From Sulfuritalea sp. (GTDB lineage Bacteria > Pseudomonadota > Gammaproteobacteria > Burkholderiales > Rhodocyclaceae): DNA of 5,009 nucleotides. Below are positions 1 through 5,009 of this stretch, piece after piece. Location: the NCBI GenBank assembly GCA_016712985.1, contig JADJQA010000075.1, positions 1-5,009 of the forward strand. The letters are read 5' to 3'. The translations under genes were made by a program, and so were the position numbers. Under the pieces are notes generated by a model. That model did not search any database. It saw only the letters and a program-made list of their open reading frames with translations, and had not been told where the DNA came from. The first letter of the stretch is position 1. Each line of letters begins with the position of its first letter.

Positions 1-6
1 CAGACA

Positions 7-459
7 ATGACCGCGGCCTTCCGCCTCCTTGCCGAGAACATCCAGAAGATCGAGAGCGGAACGCTTGATCCGGTCGGCCTGATCGCGGCTGCCGACGCAC
101 TGTCCCGGGCGGGGCAGGTGGACATGTCGGTGGTGCTCTACAAGTTCTGGCTGCTGGCCAATCCGGCACATCCCGTTCGCTATGCCGCCGCCTTCAATTG
201 CGGGTCGCAACTGATCGCCCAGGGCGATCTGGCCGGCGGCCGCAGATTCCTGCAACAGGCCCTGAGAGCAATCCGGATTTTCCCCGGCACAGTTGAATCT
301 GGCCACCGTCATGGAGCGCATGGACGAGGTGGACGGCGCGCTGGACACCCTGCGAGCGATGACGGAACGCATGGCGGCGGTCAGCCGGTCGAACATCGAC
401 CACAAGGTGATGGCGCTGAAGAACATGGCTCGCATCCTGCGCGGTACGGCAGAGGCTGA
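7..459 (+). CDS. N-terminal TPR fragment of the first GT41 glycosyltransferase
   Basis: Only the first ~88 codons (to about 267) are genuine. They encode alternating helices with TPR-like spacing (ALSRAGQVDMSVVLYKFWL, AAFNCGSQLIAQGDLAGG) that parallel the start of the second GT41 gene around 3310-3480. After about 268 the frame turns into a Gly/His/Arg-rich shadow, while family-like sequence (NPDFP, then AQLNLATV) resumes in the other two frames. Restoring one A at 270-271 and one C in the run at 282-285 gives the expected LRANPDFPPAQLNLATV. TPR regions in this family bind protein substrates. The entry is part of the larger gene and not an independent protein. Confidence 0.6.
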   Translation: MTAAFRLLAENIQKIESGTLDPVGLIAAADALSRAGQVDMSVVLYKFWLLANPAHPVRYAAAFNCGSQLIAQGDLAGGRRFLQQALRAIRIFPGTVESGHRHGAHGRGGRRAGHPASDDGTHGGGQPVEHRPQGDGAEEHGSHPARYGRG

Positions 460-694
460 GTCTGCCCTGAAGCAGGCCATCGAAATCGATCCGACGCAGG
501 ACGAACTGGTCCAGCACTGGATCAACAATCGCCAGAGCCGATGCATCTGGCCAGTGCTGGAACCGGTCGGGCGCCTCAAGGTTGACGATCTCCGGCAAAT
601 GATGGCACCGCTGTCCGCCGCGGTGCATGTCGATGACCCCGAACTGCAGCGGACGGCGGGCCGCAACTATGCTCGAGCGGGCCTTGCGCGATGA
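293..694 (+). CDS. TPR/linker fragment of the first GT41 glycosyltransferase
   Basis: This continues the gene in frame 2. It holds the rest of a TPR (QLNLATVMERMDEVDGAL), a further helical pair ending in ALKQAIEIDPTQDELVQHW, and the linker NNRQSRCIWPVLEP, which matches LRQKQCEWPVYSPLP of the second GT41 gene. The apparent start at 293 is a TTG inside the repeat, so it is not a real initiation site. Near 671 the frame slips: removing one base after TAT (668-670) gives NYVERALRDDP, the expected run into the catalytic region, in frame 3. The stop at 692-694 is therefore an artefact of the shifted frame. Confidence 0.6.
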   Translation: MNLATVMERMDEVDGALDTLRAMTERMAAVSRSNIDHKVMALKNMARILRGTAEAESALKQAIEIDPTQDELVQHWINNRQSRCIWPVLEPVGRLKVDDLRQMMAPLSAAVHVDDPELQRTAGRNYARAGLAR

Positions 695-1323
695 TCCGAT
701 CCGGACGGCGGACGGTGGCCGGTGCCATAATCCCGCAGCGGGAACGCCTGCGCATCGGCTATATGTCGTCCGACTTGTGCAATCACGCCATCGGCTACCT
801 GATGTCCGATGTTTTCGGCTGTCATGACCGCAACCGTTTCGAAATCCGGGTGTACAACATCGGCGAGCGCAATGACGATCCGCTGCAATCGAAGATCATG
901 TCCCAGGTCGATCACTGGACCGACATCAAGGCCCTGTCCGACAAGGCCGCGGCGGCCGCGATCGTCGCTGACGGCGTGGATATCCTGCTCGACATCAACG
1001 GCCACACCAATTTCCAGCGCACCCGCCTGCTGGCCTGCAAGCCGGCGCCGATCATCGCCAACTGGCTGGGTTACCCAGGGACGATAGGCTCCGACTTCCA
1101 CGACTACATCATCGCCGACGAGTTCATCATTCCGGAAGAGTACGAGCCGTTCTACGACGAAAAGGTGCTGCGACTGCCCCTGTTATCAGCCGAACGGGCG
1201 CTATATGCAGTTCCGCCTCCGACCAGGTCGCGCGCGGAACTGGGTCTGCCGAGGACGCCACAGTCTTCTGCTGCTTCAACGGCGCGGTCAAGATCACGGA
1301 GCCGGTGTTCTCCCGCTGGATGA
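691..1323 (+). CDS. Catalytic N-half fragment of the first GT41 glycosyltransferase
   Basis: This frame-1 segment carries the first half of the GT41 catalytic region: RERLRIGYMSSD, the NHAIGY histidine (784-786), DRNRFEIRVYNIG, DKAAAAAIVADGVDILLDI, NGHT, KPAPIIANWLGYPGT and DYIIADEFIIPEE. The genuine part starts near 727 and runs to about 1178. The ATG at 691 sits in a region where the frame changes twice, so it is not a reliable start. After LRLP the frame moves: CYQPNGRYMQF lies in frame 2 (about 1181-1216), PTRSRAELGLP in frame 1 (1219-1251), and EDATVFCCFNGAVKIT in frame 3 (1251 on). The last ~45 codons of this reading frame are therefore only partly real. Confidence 0.6.
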   Translation: MIRSGRRTVAGAIIPQRERLRIGYMSSDLCNHAIGYLMSDVFGCHDRNRFEIRVYNIGERNDDPLQSKIMSQVDHWTDIKALSDKAAAAAIVADGVDILLDINGHTNFQRTRLLACKPAPIIANWLGYPGTIGSDFHDYIIADEFIIPEEYEPFYDEKVLRLPLLSAERALYAVPPPTRSRAELGLPRTPQSSAASTARSRSRSRCSPAG

Positions 1324-1338
1324 GCATTCTCGGCCGCG

Positions 1339-1881
1339 TTGCCCGACAGCGTGCTCTGGATGCGCGGCAGCGCCGGCGATACCGACGATCGCTTGCGCGG
1401 TGAGGCGGCGCGCCGGGGGATTGCTCCGGAACGGCTGGTCTTCCTGCCGTTTACCTCGAACACGGAGTATCTGTCGCTGCACCGCCATGCCGACGTCTTT
1501 CTCGATACCTTCCCCTACGGCGCGCATACCACCGCTTCTGATGCCCTGCGCATGGGAGTGCCCATCGTCACCCTGGCGGGGTGCAGCTTTCCGTCGCGGG
1601 TCTGCGGCAGTCTCTCCATTGCCGCCGGCATGCCGGACCTGGTCTGCAACACGCCGGCGGAGTACGTGGCACTGGCCGTCGAGCTGGGCAACAACCCGCA
1701 ACGTCGTCATGACATCCGGCAGCGGATGGCGGCAGCTCTGCCCGGAAGCCTGCTTTTCGACCCGGCGCGGCTGACGCGAGAGCTGGAGCGACTGTTCGAA
1801 AGGATGTGGGCGGACCATTGCGCCGAAGCGGATATACCGGATGGTATCCGTCGGCACTCGCACCTGGCGGCACAAATTTGA
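1339..1881 (+). CDS. Catalytic C-half fragment of the first GT41 glycosyltransferase
   Basis: This frame-1 segment contains the UDP-binding half of the enzyme: PDSVLWMRG, APERLVFLPF, HADVFLDTFPYGAHTTASDALRMGVPIVTL, FPSRVCGSL, GMPDLV and the C-terminal LFDPARLTRELERLFERMW. The nominal start is a TTG that falls inside a conserved strand. The real protein enters from frame 3 (FSRWMSILGRV, about 1305-1341), and removing one G near 1341 gives the expected GRVPDSVLWM. The segment ends naturally with TGA at 1879-1881, 11 bases before the ATG of the next gene. The C-terminus has the usual family length and composition, so this end of the gene looks complete. Confidence 0.65.
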   Translation: MPDSVLWMRGSAGDTDDRLRGEAARRGIAPERLVFLPFTSNTEYLSLHRHADVFLDTFPYGAHTTASDALRMGVPIVTLAGCSFPSRVCGSLSIAAGMPDLVCNTPAEYVALAVELGNNPQRRHDIRQRMAAALPGSLLFDPARLTRELERLFERMWADHCAEADIPDGIRRHSHLAAQI

Positions 1882-1892
1882 CAGAATCATGG

Positions 1893-2651
1893 ATGCCGTC
1901 ATCCGCACAGCCGCGTCTCCCCGACACCAGTCACCACCACGGAATCCCTGCAAATAGCCGAAGCAATATTGATGAAACATCCTACCGCCTGGAAGGGGAT
2001 TTTCATGCGAATGCCACATCCGCGCTGCTGCTGACCGCCTTCATGAGGGCCATGGCGCTGGACCACAAGCTTCATCCGGCGGTGGCGGGGATGCAAGGCA
2101 TGTCTGGGCGGAAGTATCGCTACCTGATCAACAACATGGTCGAGTCGACCAAGGATCCGCGCTACCTCGAAGTCGGGTCCTGGGCTGGCTCTACCGCGTG
2201 TGCCGCAATCTTTCGCAATCAGCTCAAGCTTGTCTGCATCGACAACTGGGCCGAGTTCGGCGGTCCCAAGGACAGCTTCCTCGCCAACATCAATGCCGTC
2301 AGGACCGATGGCGTCGATTTCACCTTCATCGAGTCCGACTTTCGCAAGGTGGATTTTTCCGCCATCGGGCGCTTCAACATCTATCTGTTTGATGGGCCGC
2401 ACGAAGAGCAGGATCAGTATGACGGGGTTGTCATCGCACAGCCCGCGCTCGATGATCTTTACCTGCTGATCGTGGATGACTGGAACTGGCCGGCGGTGCG
2501 GGGGCGCGCGCTTGCCGATACGCATGCCTCGGTGATCTGTTCCATCGAGATCCGTACCACGCAGACAGATACGCATCCGAAGCTGGAAGCATTCGAGAAA
2601 TCCGAATGGCACAACGGCTATTTTCTTGCGGTTTGCCGCAAGGGCGGGTAA
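1893..2651 (+). CDS. Class I SAM-dependent methyltransferase, Methyltransf_24 type
   Basis: This intact gene of about 252 residues has the Rossmann-type methyltransferase fold. The SAM motif I is YLEVGSWAGST (residues about 91-101). An acidic residue at the end of the second strand follows (CIDNW, Asp about 117), then FIESDFRKVDF, YLFDGPHEEQDQYD (Asp about 167) and LLIVDDWNWP (Asp pair about 195-196). GMSGRKYRYLINNMVES precedes motif I, and WHNGYF lies near the end. I recognise this pattern from methyltransferases found beside GT41 genes in proteobacterial glycan-modification clusters; its substrate cannot be read from the sequence, and a sugar hydroxyl is a guess. I chose the ATG at 1893 because it lies 11 bases after the preceding stop. 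The frame is open back to 1806, no strong Shine-Dalgarno is visible, and conservation seems to begin only around 2040, so the first ~50 residues are uncertain. No frameshift is apparent. Confidence 0.85.
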   Translation: MPSSAQPRLPDTSHHHGIPANSRSNIDETSYRLEGDFHANATSALLLTAFMRAMALDHKLHPAVAGMQGMSGRKYRYLINNMVESTKDPRYLEVGSWAGSTACAAIFRNQLKLVCIDNWAEFGGPKDSFLANINAVRTDGVDFTFIESDFRKVDFSAIGRFNIYLFDGPHEEQDQYDGVVIAQPALDDLYLLIVDDWNWPAVRGRALADTHASVICSIEIRTTQTDTHPKLEAFEKSEWHNGYFLAVCRKGG

Positions 2652-2653
2652 TG
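2640..2653 (+). promoter_or_regulatory. Ribosome site and one-base stop/start overlap (TAATG)
   Basis: The TAA of the upstream methyltransferase (2649-2651) shares its last base with the ATG of the next gene (2651-2653). AAGGG at 2640-2644 lies six bases before the ATG and is a reasonable Shine-Dalgarno. This arrangement implies translational coupling, so the two methyltransferases are probably made together. A second in-frame ATG at 2657 is a weaker alternative start. Confidence 0.65.
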
Positions 2654-3446
2654 GCGATGGGCGTGAAGAAGGTCCTCAATGTCGGCGGCAACAGCAAGGC
2701 AATTCCCCTGCCGGCCATTTATGCCGGCTGGGAGCACCATCTCCTCGACATCGATCCGGCCGGGAATCCGGACATCGTCTGTGATGCGCGGCAGCTGTTG
2801 ACGCTGCCGCCCGGCCAGTACGATGCGATTTACTGTTCACACAATCTCGAGCACTACTATCGGCCAAGACGTGGCCAAAGTGCTGCGCGGGTTCCGGCAT
2901 GTGCTGAAGCCCGAAGGCTTCGCCCACATCCGGGTCCCGGACATGGCCGAGGTGATGCGGCGTGCGGTTCAGGAGTCGCTGGACATCGAGGATACCCTCT
3001 ATCAATCCGGGCTCGGGCCGATCACTGTGCTCGATGTCATCTATGGCTACGGTCGCCAGATCGAAAGCAGCGGTTGTGAATTCTTTGCCCACAAGACCGG
3101 GTTCACAAAGAAATCGCTGACCGCGGCGTTGGCCAAAGCAGGCTTCAGTCAGGTCTTTGTCAGTGCGGCGAGCCTCGAGGTGGGGGCCTATGCCTTCAAG
3201 CAGCCGCCGGGCGAGGCCGTCATGACGCTGCTCGGATTGTCGGCGATTCCGGCCGAAGGCAGATTCGTCGAGACGGCGGCATCGATCGATGTTGCTTCGC
3301 TCAGTCTCACCGATCTGTTCTCGCAAGCGGAAAAGCTGACCGCCGCGGCGAGTCATCCCGAAGCGATCAACTGTATCGCGCCTGGCTCGGCGCGGTTGAT
3401 TCGCCGCTGGCCTATGCGGCGCGCTTCAACCTCGGGCGCCTGCTGA
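2651..3446 (+). CDS. Second SAM-dependent methyltransferase (Methyltransf_11-like), frameshifted, possibly the N-terminal domain of a fusion
   Basis: The protein starts MAMGVKKVLNVGGNSK, where VLNVGGN (residues 8-14) is a degenerate SAM motif I. LLDID (31-35) gives the acid of strand 2, CDARQL (44-49) is motif II, YDAIYCSHNLEHYY (57-70) is strand 4, and the family's LKPEGFAHIRVPD is strand 5. FFAHKTGFTKKSL and LEVGAYAFKQPP close the domain near 3210. The frame changes from 2 to 3 within CGGCCAAGAC (2861-2870); removing one C or A there gives EHYYR(P/Q)DVAKVLRGF. The frame then stays open past the domain end into LTDLFSQAEKL, which resembles the start of a TPR region. Near 3368 one missing A (ATCAAA read as ATCAA) moves the frame to 2, where the second GT41 gene continues. 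Residues beyond about 3368 in this frame are spurious. The methyl acceptor is unknown; a glycan is inferred from the neighbours. Confidence 0.75.
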
Positions 3447-4999
3447 GCGACACAGGCGACTTGCCTGCCGCGCTGGAAGCCTACCAGGCGGCGCTGGCCC
3501 AGAGTCCCGCGTTCGCGCAAGCCCGATTGAACCTTGGGAATGTACTGGAGCGCCTGGGGCGTCGAACGGAAGCGATCAGCGAATGGGAGCAGGCCCTTCG
3601 CGATATCGAAAGCAGTGCGGCGCCCGATCCGGCGCTGCTGAAGCACACCTTGAACAGCCTCGGACGCTTGCTGGAGATCGAACACCGCTATCCGGAAGCC
3701 GAAGCGATGCTGACCCGGAGCCTGGGCGTTTCCCCCGAGCAGGAGGACGTGCTGCATCACTGGGTTCACCTGCGCCAGAAGCAGTGCGAATGGCCGGTGT
3801 ATTCGCCATTGCCGGGCGTGCCGGTCGAAGTCATGGTGCATTCCACATCGGCGCTGGCGATGCTGAGCGCGTCCAATGATCCGGCGCTGCAACTGGAAAC
3901 CGCCGTGAAGTTCGTCCGCAGCAAGGTGCGCAGCGATCTGCCGCGACTTGCCCCGCAACACGGCTATCGGCATCAGCGGCTGCGGGTGGGATACCTGTCC
4001 TCCAATTTCGGACTTCATGCGATTACGATATTGACCGCCGAGCTGTATGAGCTGCATGACCGGCAGCGCGTGGAGGTCTTCGGCTTCTCGTGCAGCGAGG
4101 ATGACAACACCGCGATGGGCGCGCGGGTGCGCAAGGCGATGGATCATTTCGTTCGCATCGACCAGTTGAGCGACGAGGCCGCGGCGGCTGCAATCCGCGA
4201 GGCCGAGATAGACATCCTGATCGATTTGCAGGGACTGACGCAGGGCTTCCGCCCGAACGTGCTGTCGTGTCGGCCGGCGCCGGTGCAGATCACCTGGCTG
4301 GGCTTCCCCGGCACGACCGGTTTGCCCTGGATCGACTATGTGCTTGCGGACCGGTACATCATCCCGGAGGCGTCCGTGCGTTTCTTCAGCGAGAAACCGT
4401 TGTATCTGCCGGAGTGCTTCCAGGTCAACGATCGCAAACGCGCCATCGGGCCGCTGCCCAGCCGCGAACGCCATGGCTTGGCGGACCAGAGCTTTGTCTT
4501 CTGCGCGTTCAACCACAACCACAAATTCACGCCCGAACTCTACGCAACCTGGATGCGCATTCTGCAACGCACTCCCGGCAGCGTTCTCTGGTTGCTCGCG
4601 GATAACGAACGCGCCCGCAGCAACCTGCTGCGCCATGCGCAGGAGCAGGGTGTTGCCGCCGAGCGACTGGCTTTTGCCCCGCGGATACAGCCGGAGGACT
4701 ACCTGGCCCGATTCCAGCTCGCGGATCTGTTTCTCGACACCATCCCGTTCAACGGCGGCACCACGGCCAGCGACGCCTTGTGGGCGGGCCTGCCTCTGCT
4801 GACCTGTTCCGGGCAGACGTTTGCGTCGCGCATGGCCGGCAGCCTGCTTCACGCCATCGGCTTGCCGGAGTTGATTACGAACTCGCTGGCTGACTACGAA
4901 GGATTCTGCAGCCGACCCGCAGCGCAGCCTGCACGCCTGGACGAACGCGTCGTCTCGCGGAAAACCGCACCACGTCGCCCCCTGTTTGACACGCCGTGA
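3362..4999 (+). CDS. TPR-containing GT41 (O-GlcNAc transferase/SPINDLY-like) glycosyltransferase
   Basis: A long uninterrupted frame carries TPR units (AYAARFNLGRLLSDTGDLPAAL, QARLNLGNVLERLGRRTEAI, LNSLGRLLEIEHRYPEAEAM), the HWVHLRQKQCEWPVY linker and the whole GT41 catalytic core. Core motifs are LRVGYLSSNFGLHA with His at 4016-4018 (OGT active-site His equivalent), RPAPVQITWLGFPGT, DRYIIP, FNHNHKFTP with Lys at 4523-4525 (UDP-contacting Lys), FLDTIPFNGGTTASDALWAG and FASRMAGSL. The expected role is Ser/Thr glycosylation in the cytoplasm. It has GGTT where the first copy has AHTT, and QGLT where that has NGHT, so the paralogues have diverged at the donor site. TPR sequence extends upstream of the TTG at 3461, so that is not the start. 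One slip near 3368 links it to the preceding methyltransferase; otherwise an ATG at 3222 could be its start. From about 4900 the C-terminus is scrambled between frames, so the stop at 4997 is probably not the true end. Confidence 0.85.
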   Translation, partial: SDQLYRAWLGAVDSPLAYAARFNLGRLLSDTGDLPAALEAYQAALAQSPAFAQARLNLGNVLERLGRRTEAISEWEQALRDIESSAAPDPALLKHTLNSLGRLLEIEHRYPEAEAMLTRSLGVSPEQEDVLHHWVHLRQKQCEWPVYSPLPGVPVEVMVHSTSALAMLSASNDPALQLETAVKFVRSKVRSDLPRLAPQHGYRHQRLRVGYLSSNFGLHAITILTAELYELHDRQRVEVFGFSCSEDDNTAMGARVRKAMDHFVRIDQLSDEAAAAAIREAEIDILIDLQGLTQGFRPNVLSCRPAPVQITWLGFPGTTGLPWIDYVLADRYIIPEASVRFFSEKPLYLPECFQVNDRKRAIGPLPSRERHGLADQSFVFCAFNHNHKFTPELYATWMRILQRTPGSVLWLLADNERARSNLLRHAQEQGVAAERLAFAPRIQPEDYLARFQLADLFLDTIPFNGGTTASDALWAGLPLLTCSGQTFASRMAGSLLHAIGLPELITNSLADYEGFCSRPAAQPARLDERVVSRKTAPRRPLFDTP

Positions 5000-5009
5000 T
5001 TCGTCAGGG
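4900..5009 (+). other. Scrambled C-terminal coding segment of the second GT41 gene, running off the window
   Basis: Family-like C-terminal sequence is spread over three frames: ADPQRSLHA in frame 3 (about 4914-4940), RLAENRTTSP in frame 1 (about 4951-4980) and LFDTP in frame 2 (4982-4996), followed by TGA and then FVR in the same frame (5000-5008). The family usually ends with a run like LFDT.RF.R followed by a final helix, as the first copy does (LFDPARLTRELERLFERMW). The gene therefore most likely continues beyond 5009. Confidence 0.6.

Larger units (their letters stand above)
7..1881 (+). pseudogene. TPR-containing GT41 (O-GlcNAc transferase/SPINDLY-like) glycosyltransferase, multiply frameshifted
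   Basis: Joining the three frames gives one protein of about 620 residues with GT41 architecture: TPR-like helices (7-450), a linker with a conserved W-x(n)-C-x-W pattern (about 500-560), and both halves of the catalytic region (745-1830). The family moves a sugar, typically GlcNAc, from a UDP-sugar to Ser/Thr of cytoplasmic proteins. Visible motifs are LRIGYMSSD with the NHAIGY histidine at 784-786 (matching the human OGT active-site His), KPAP...NWLGYPGT, FNGAVKIT whose Lys at 1290-1292 matches the UDP-contacting Lys of OGT, and GAHTTASD near the UDP site. Reading-frame changes fall near 270, 284, 671, 690-727, 1180, 1220, 1250 and 1340. They sum to zero, and the stop at 1879-1881 lies in the starting frame. 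The ATG at 7 has no visible ribosome site and the frame is open to base 1, so the true start may lie upstream. The gene is either a pseudogene or an intact gene with sequence errors; I favour errors. Confidence 0.85.

Noticed and set aside
276..290. Slippery-looking GATTTTCCCCGG as a programmed frameshift site
   Set aside because: Programmed frameshifting usually uses a single site. Here many shifts in both directions follow within 1.1 kb, and a second slip lies only about 14 bases upstream, so error or decay explains it better.
1205..1774. A 189-codon + frame overlapping the first GT41 gene in frame 2
   Set aside because: Only the first few codons (MQFRL) belong to the real protein. The rest is Arg/Pro/Ser/Cys-rich shadow opposite the motif-bearing frame 1.
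1882..1892. Possible terminator or promoter between the first GT41 gene and the methyltransferase
   Set aside because: The gap is 11 bases with no hairpin, T-run or -10/-35 pair, so the genes are most simply read as cotranscribed.
1294..2019. A 241-codon open frame on the - strand spanning the end of the first GT41 gene
   Set aside because: It crosses the boundary between two + genes, has a Pro/Arg/Gly-rich composition typical of shadow frames and shows no family motif.
4267..4605. A 112-codon + frame inside the second GT41 gene
   Set aside because: It overlaps the strongest catalytic motifs in another frame and has no motif of its own.
3353..4852. A 499-codon open frame on the - strand opposite the second GT41 gene
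   Set aside because: Its codons share triplet boundaries with the + gene, so a - stop needs TTA, CTA or TCA in the + frame, which GC-rich coding avoids. The product is Arg/Gln-rich with no recognisable motif, while the + frame is full of GT41 motifs.

Overview
The window is high-GC DNA (roughly 60-65% by eye) with proteobacterial-style codon use. The gene set suggests a beta- or alphaproteobacterium, possibly of the Rhodocyclales/Burkholderiales type, but no marker gene is present to fix this. Everything recognisable is on the + strand, packed head to tail with almost no intergenic DNA, so it reads as one operon or operon part.

Layout: (1) 7-1881, a TPR-containing GT41 (SPINDLY/O-GlcNAc-transferase-like) glycosyltransferase, broken by about seven frameshifts between 267 and 1342 but reconstructible end to end. 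(2) 1893-2651, an intact class I SAM-dependent methyltransferase of the Methyltransf_24 type. (3) 2651-3446, a second, unrelated SAM methyltransferase that overlaps gene 2 by one base (TAATG) and has one frameshift near 2865. (4) 3362-4999, a second TPR-GT41 glycosyltransferase, intact over about 1.5 kb. It is joined to the methyltransferase reading frame by a single-base slip near 3368, so genes 3 and 4 may be one fused protein of about 780 residues. Its last ~35 codons are scrambled and end in a TGA where the family normally continues.

Two O-GlcNAc-transferase-like enzymes around two methyltransferases suggest a protein O-glycosylation cassette in which a sugar is added to Ser/Thr residues and then methylated or otherwise tailored. 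Flagellin-glycosylation islands are a known setting for such genes. No flagellar or sugar-synthesis gene lies in the window, so the target is inference.

The frameshifts are the most striking feature. Most are single-base changes and several shorten a homopolymer. They cluster toward both ends of the window, while motifs and codon use stay intact in every segment. This looks more like sequencing or assembly error in a low-coverage contig than true gene decay, but raw reads are needed to decide. No RNA genes, CRISPR arrays, insertion sequences, attachment sites or convincing terminators were seen. There is no gene-free stretch longer than about 12 bases inside the window.
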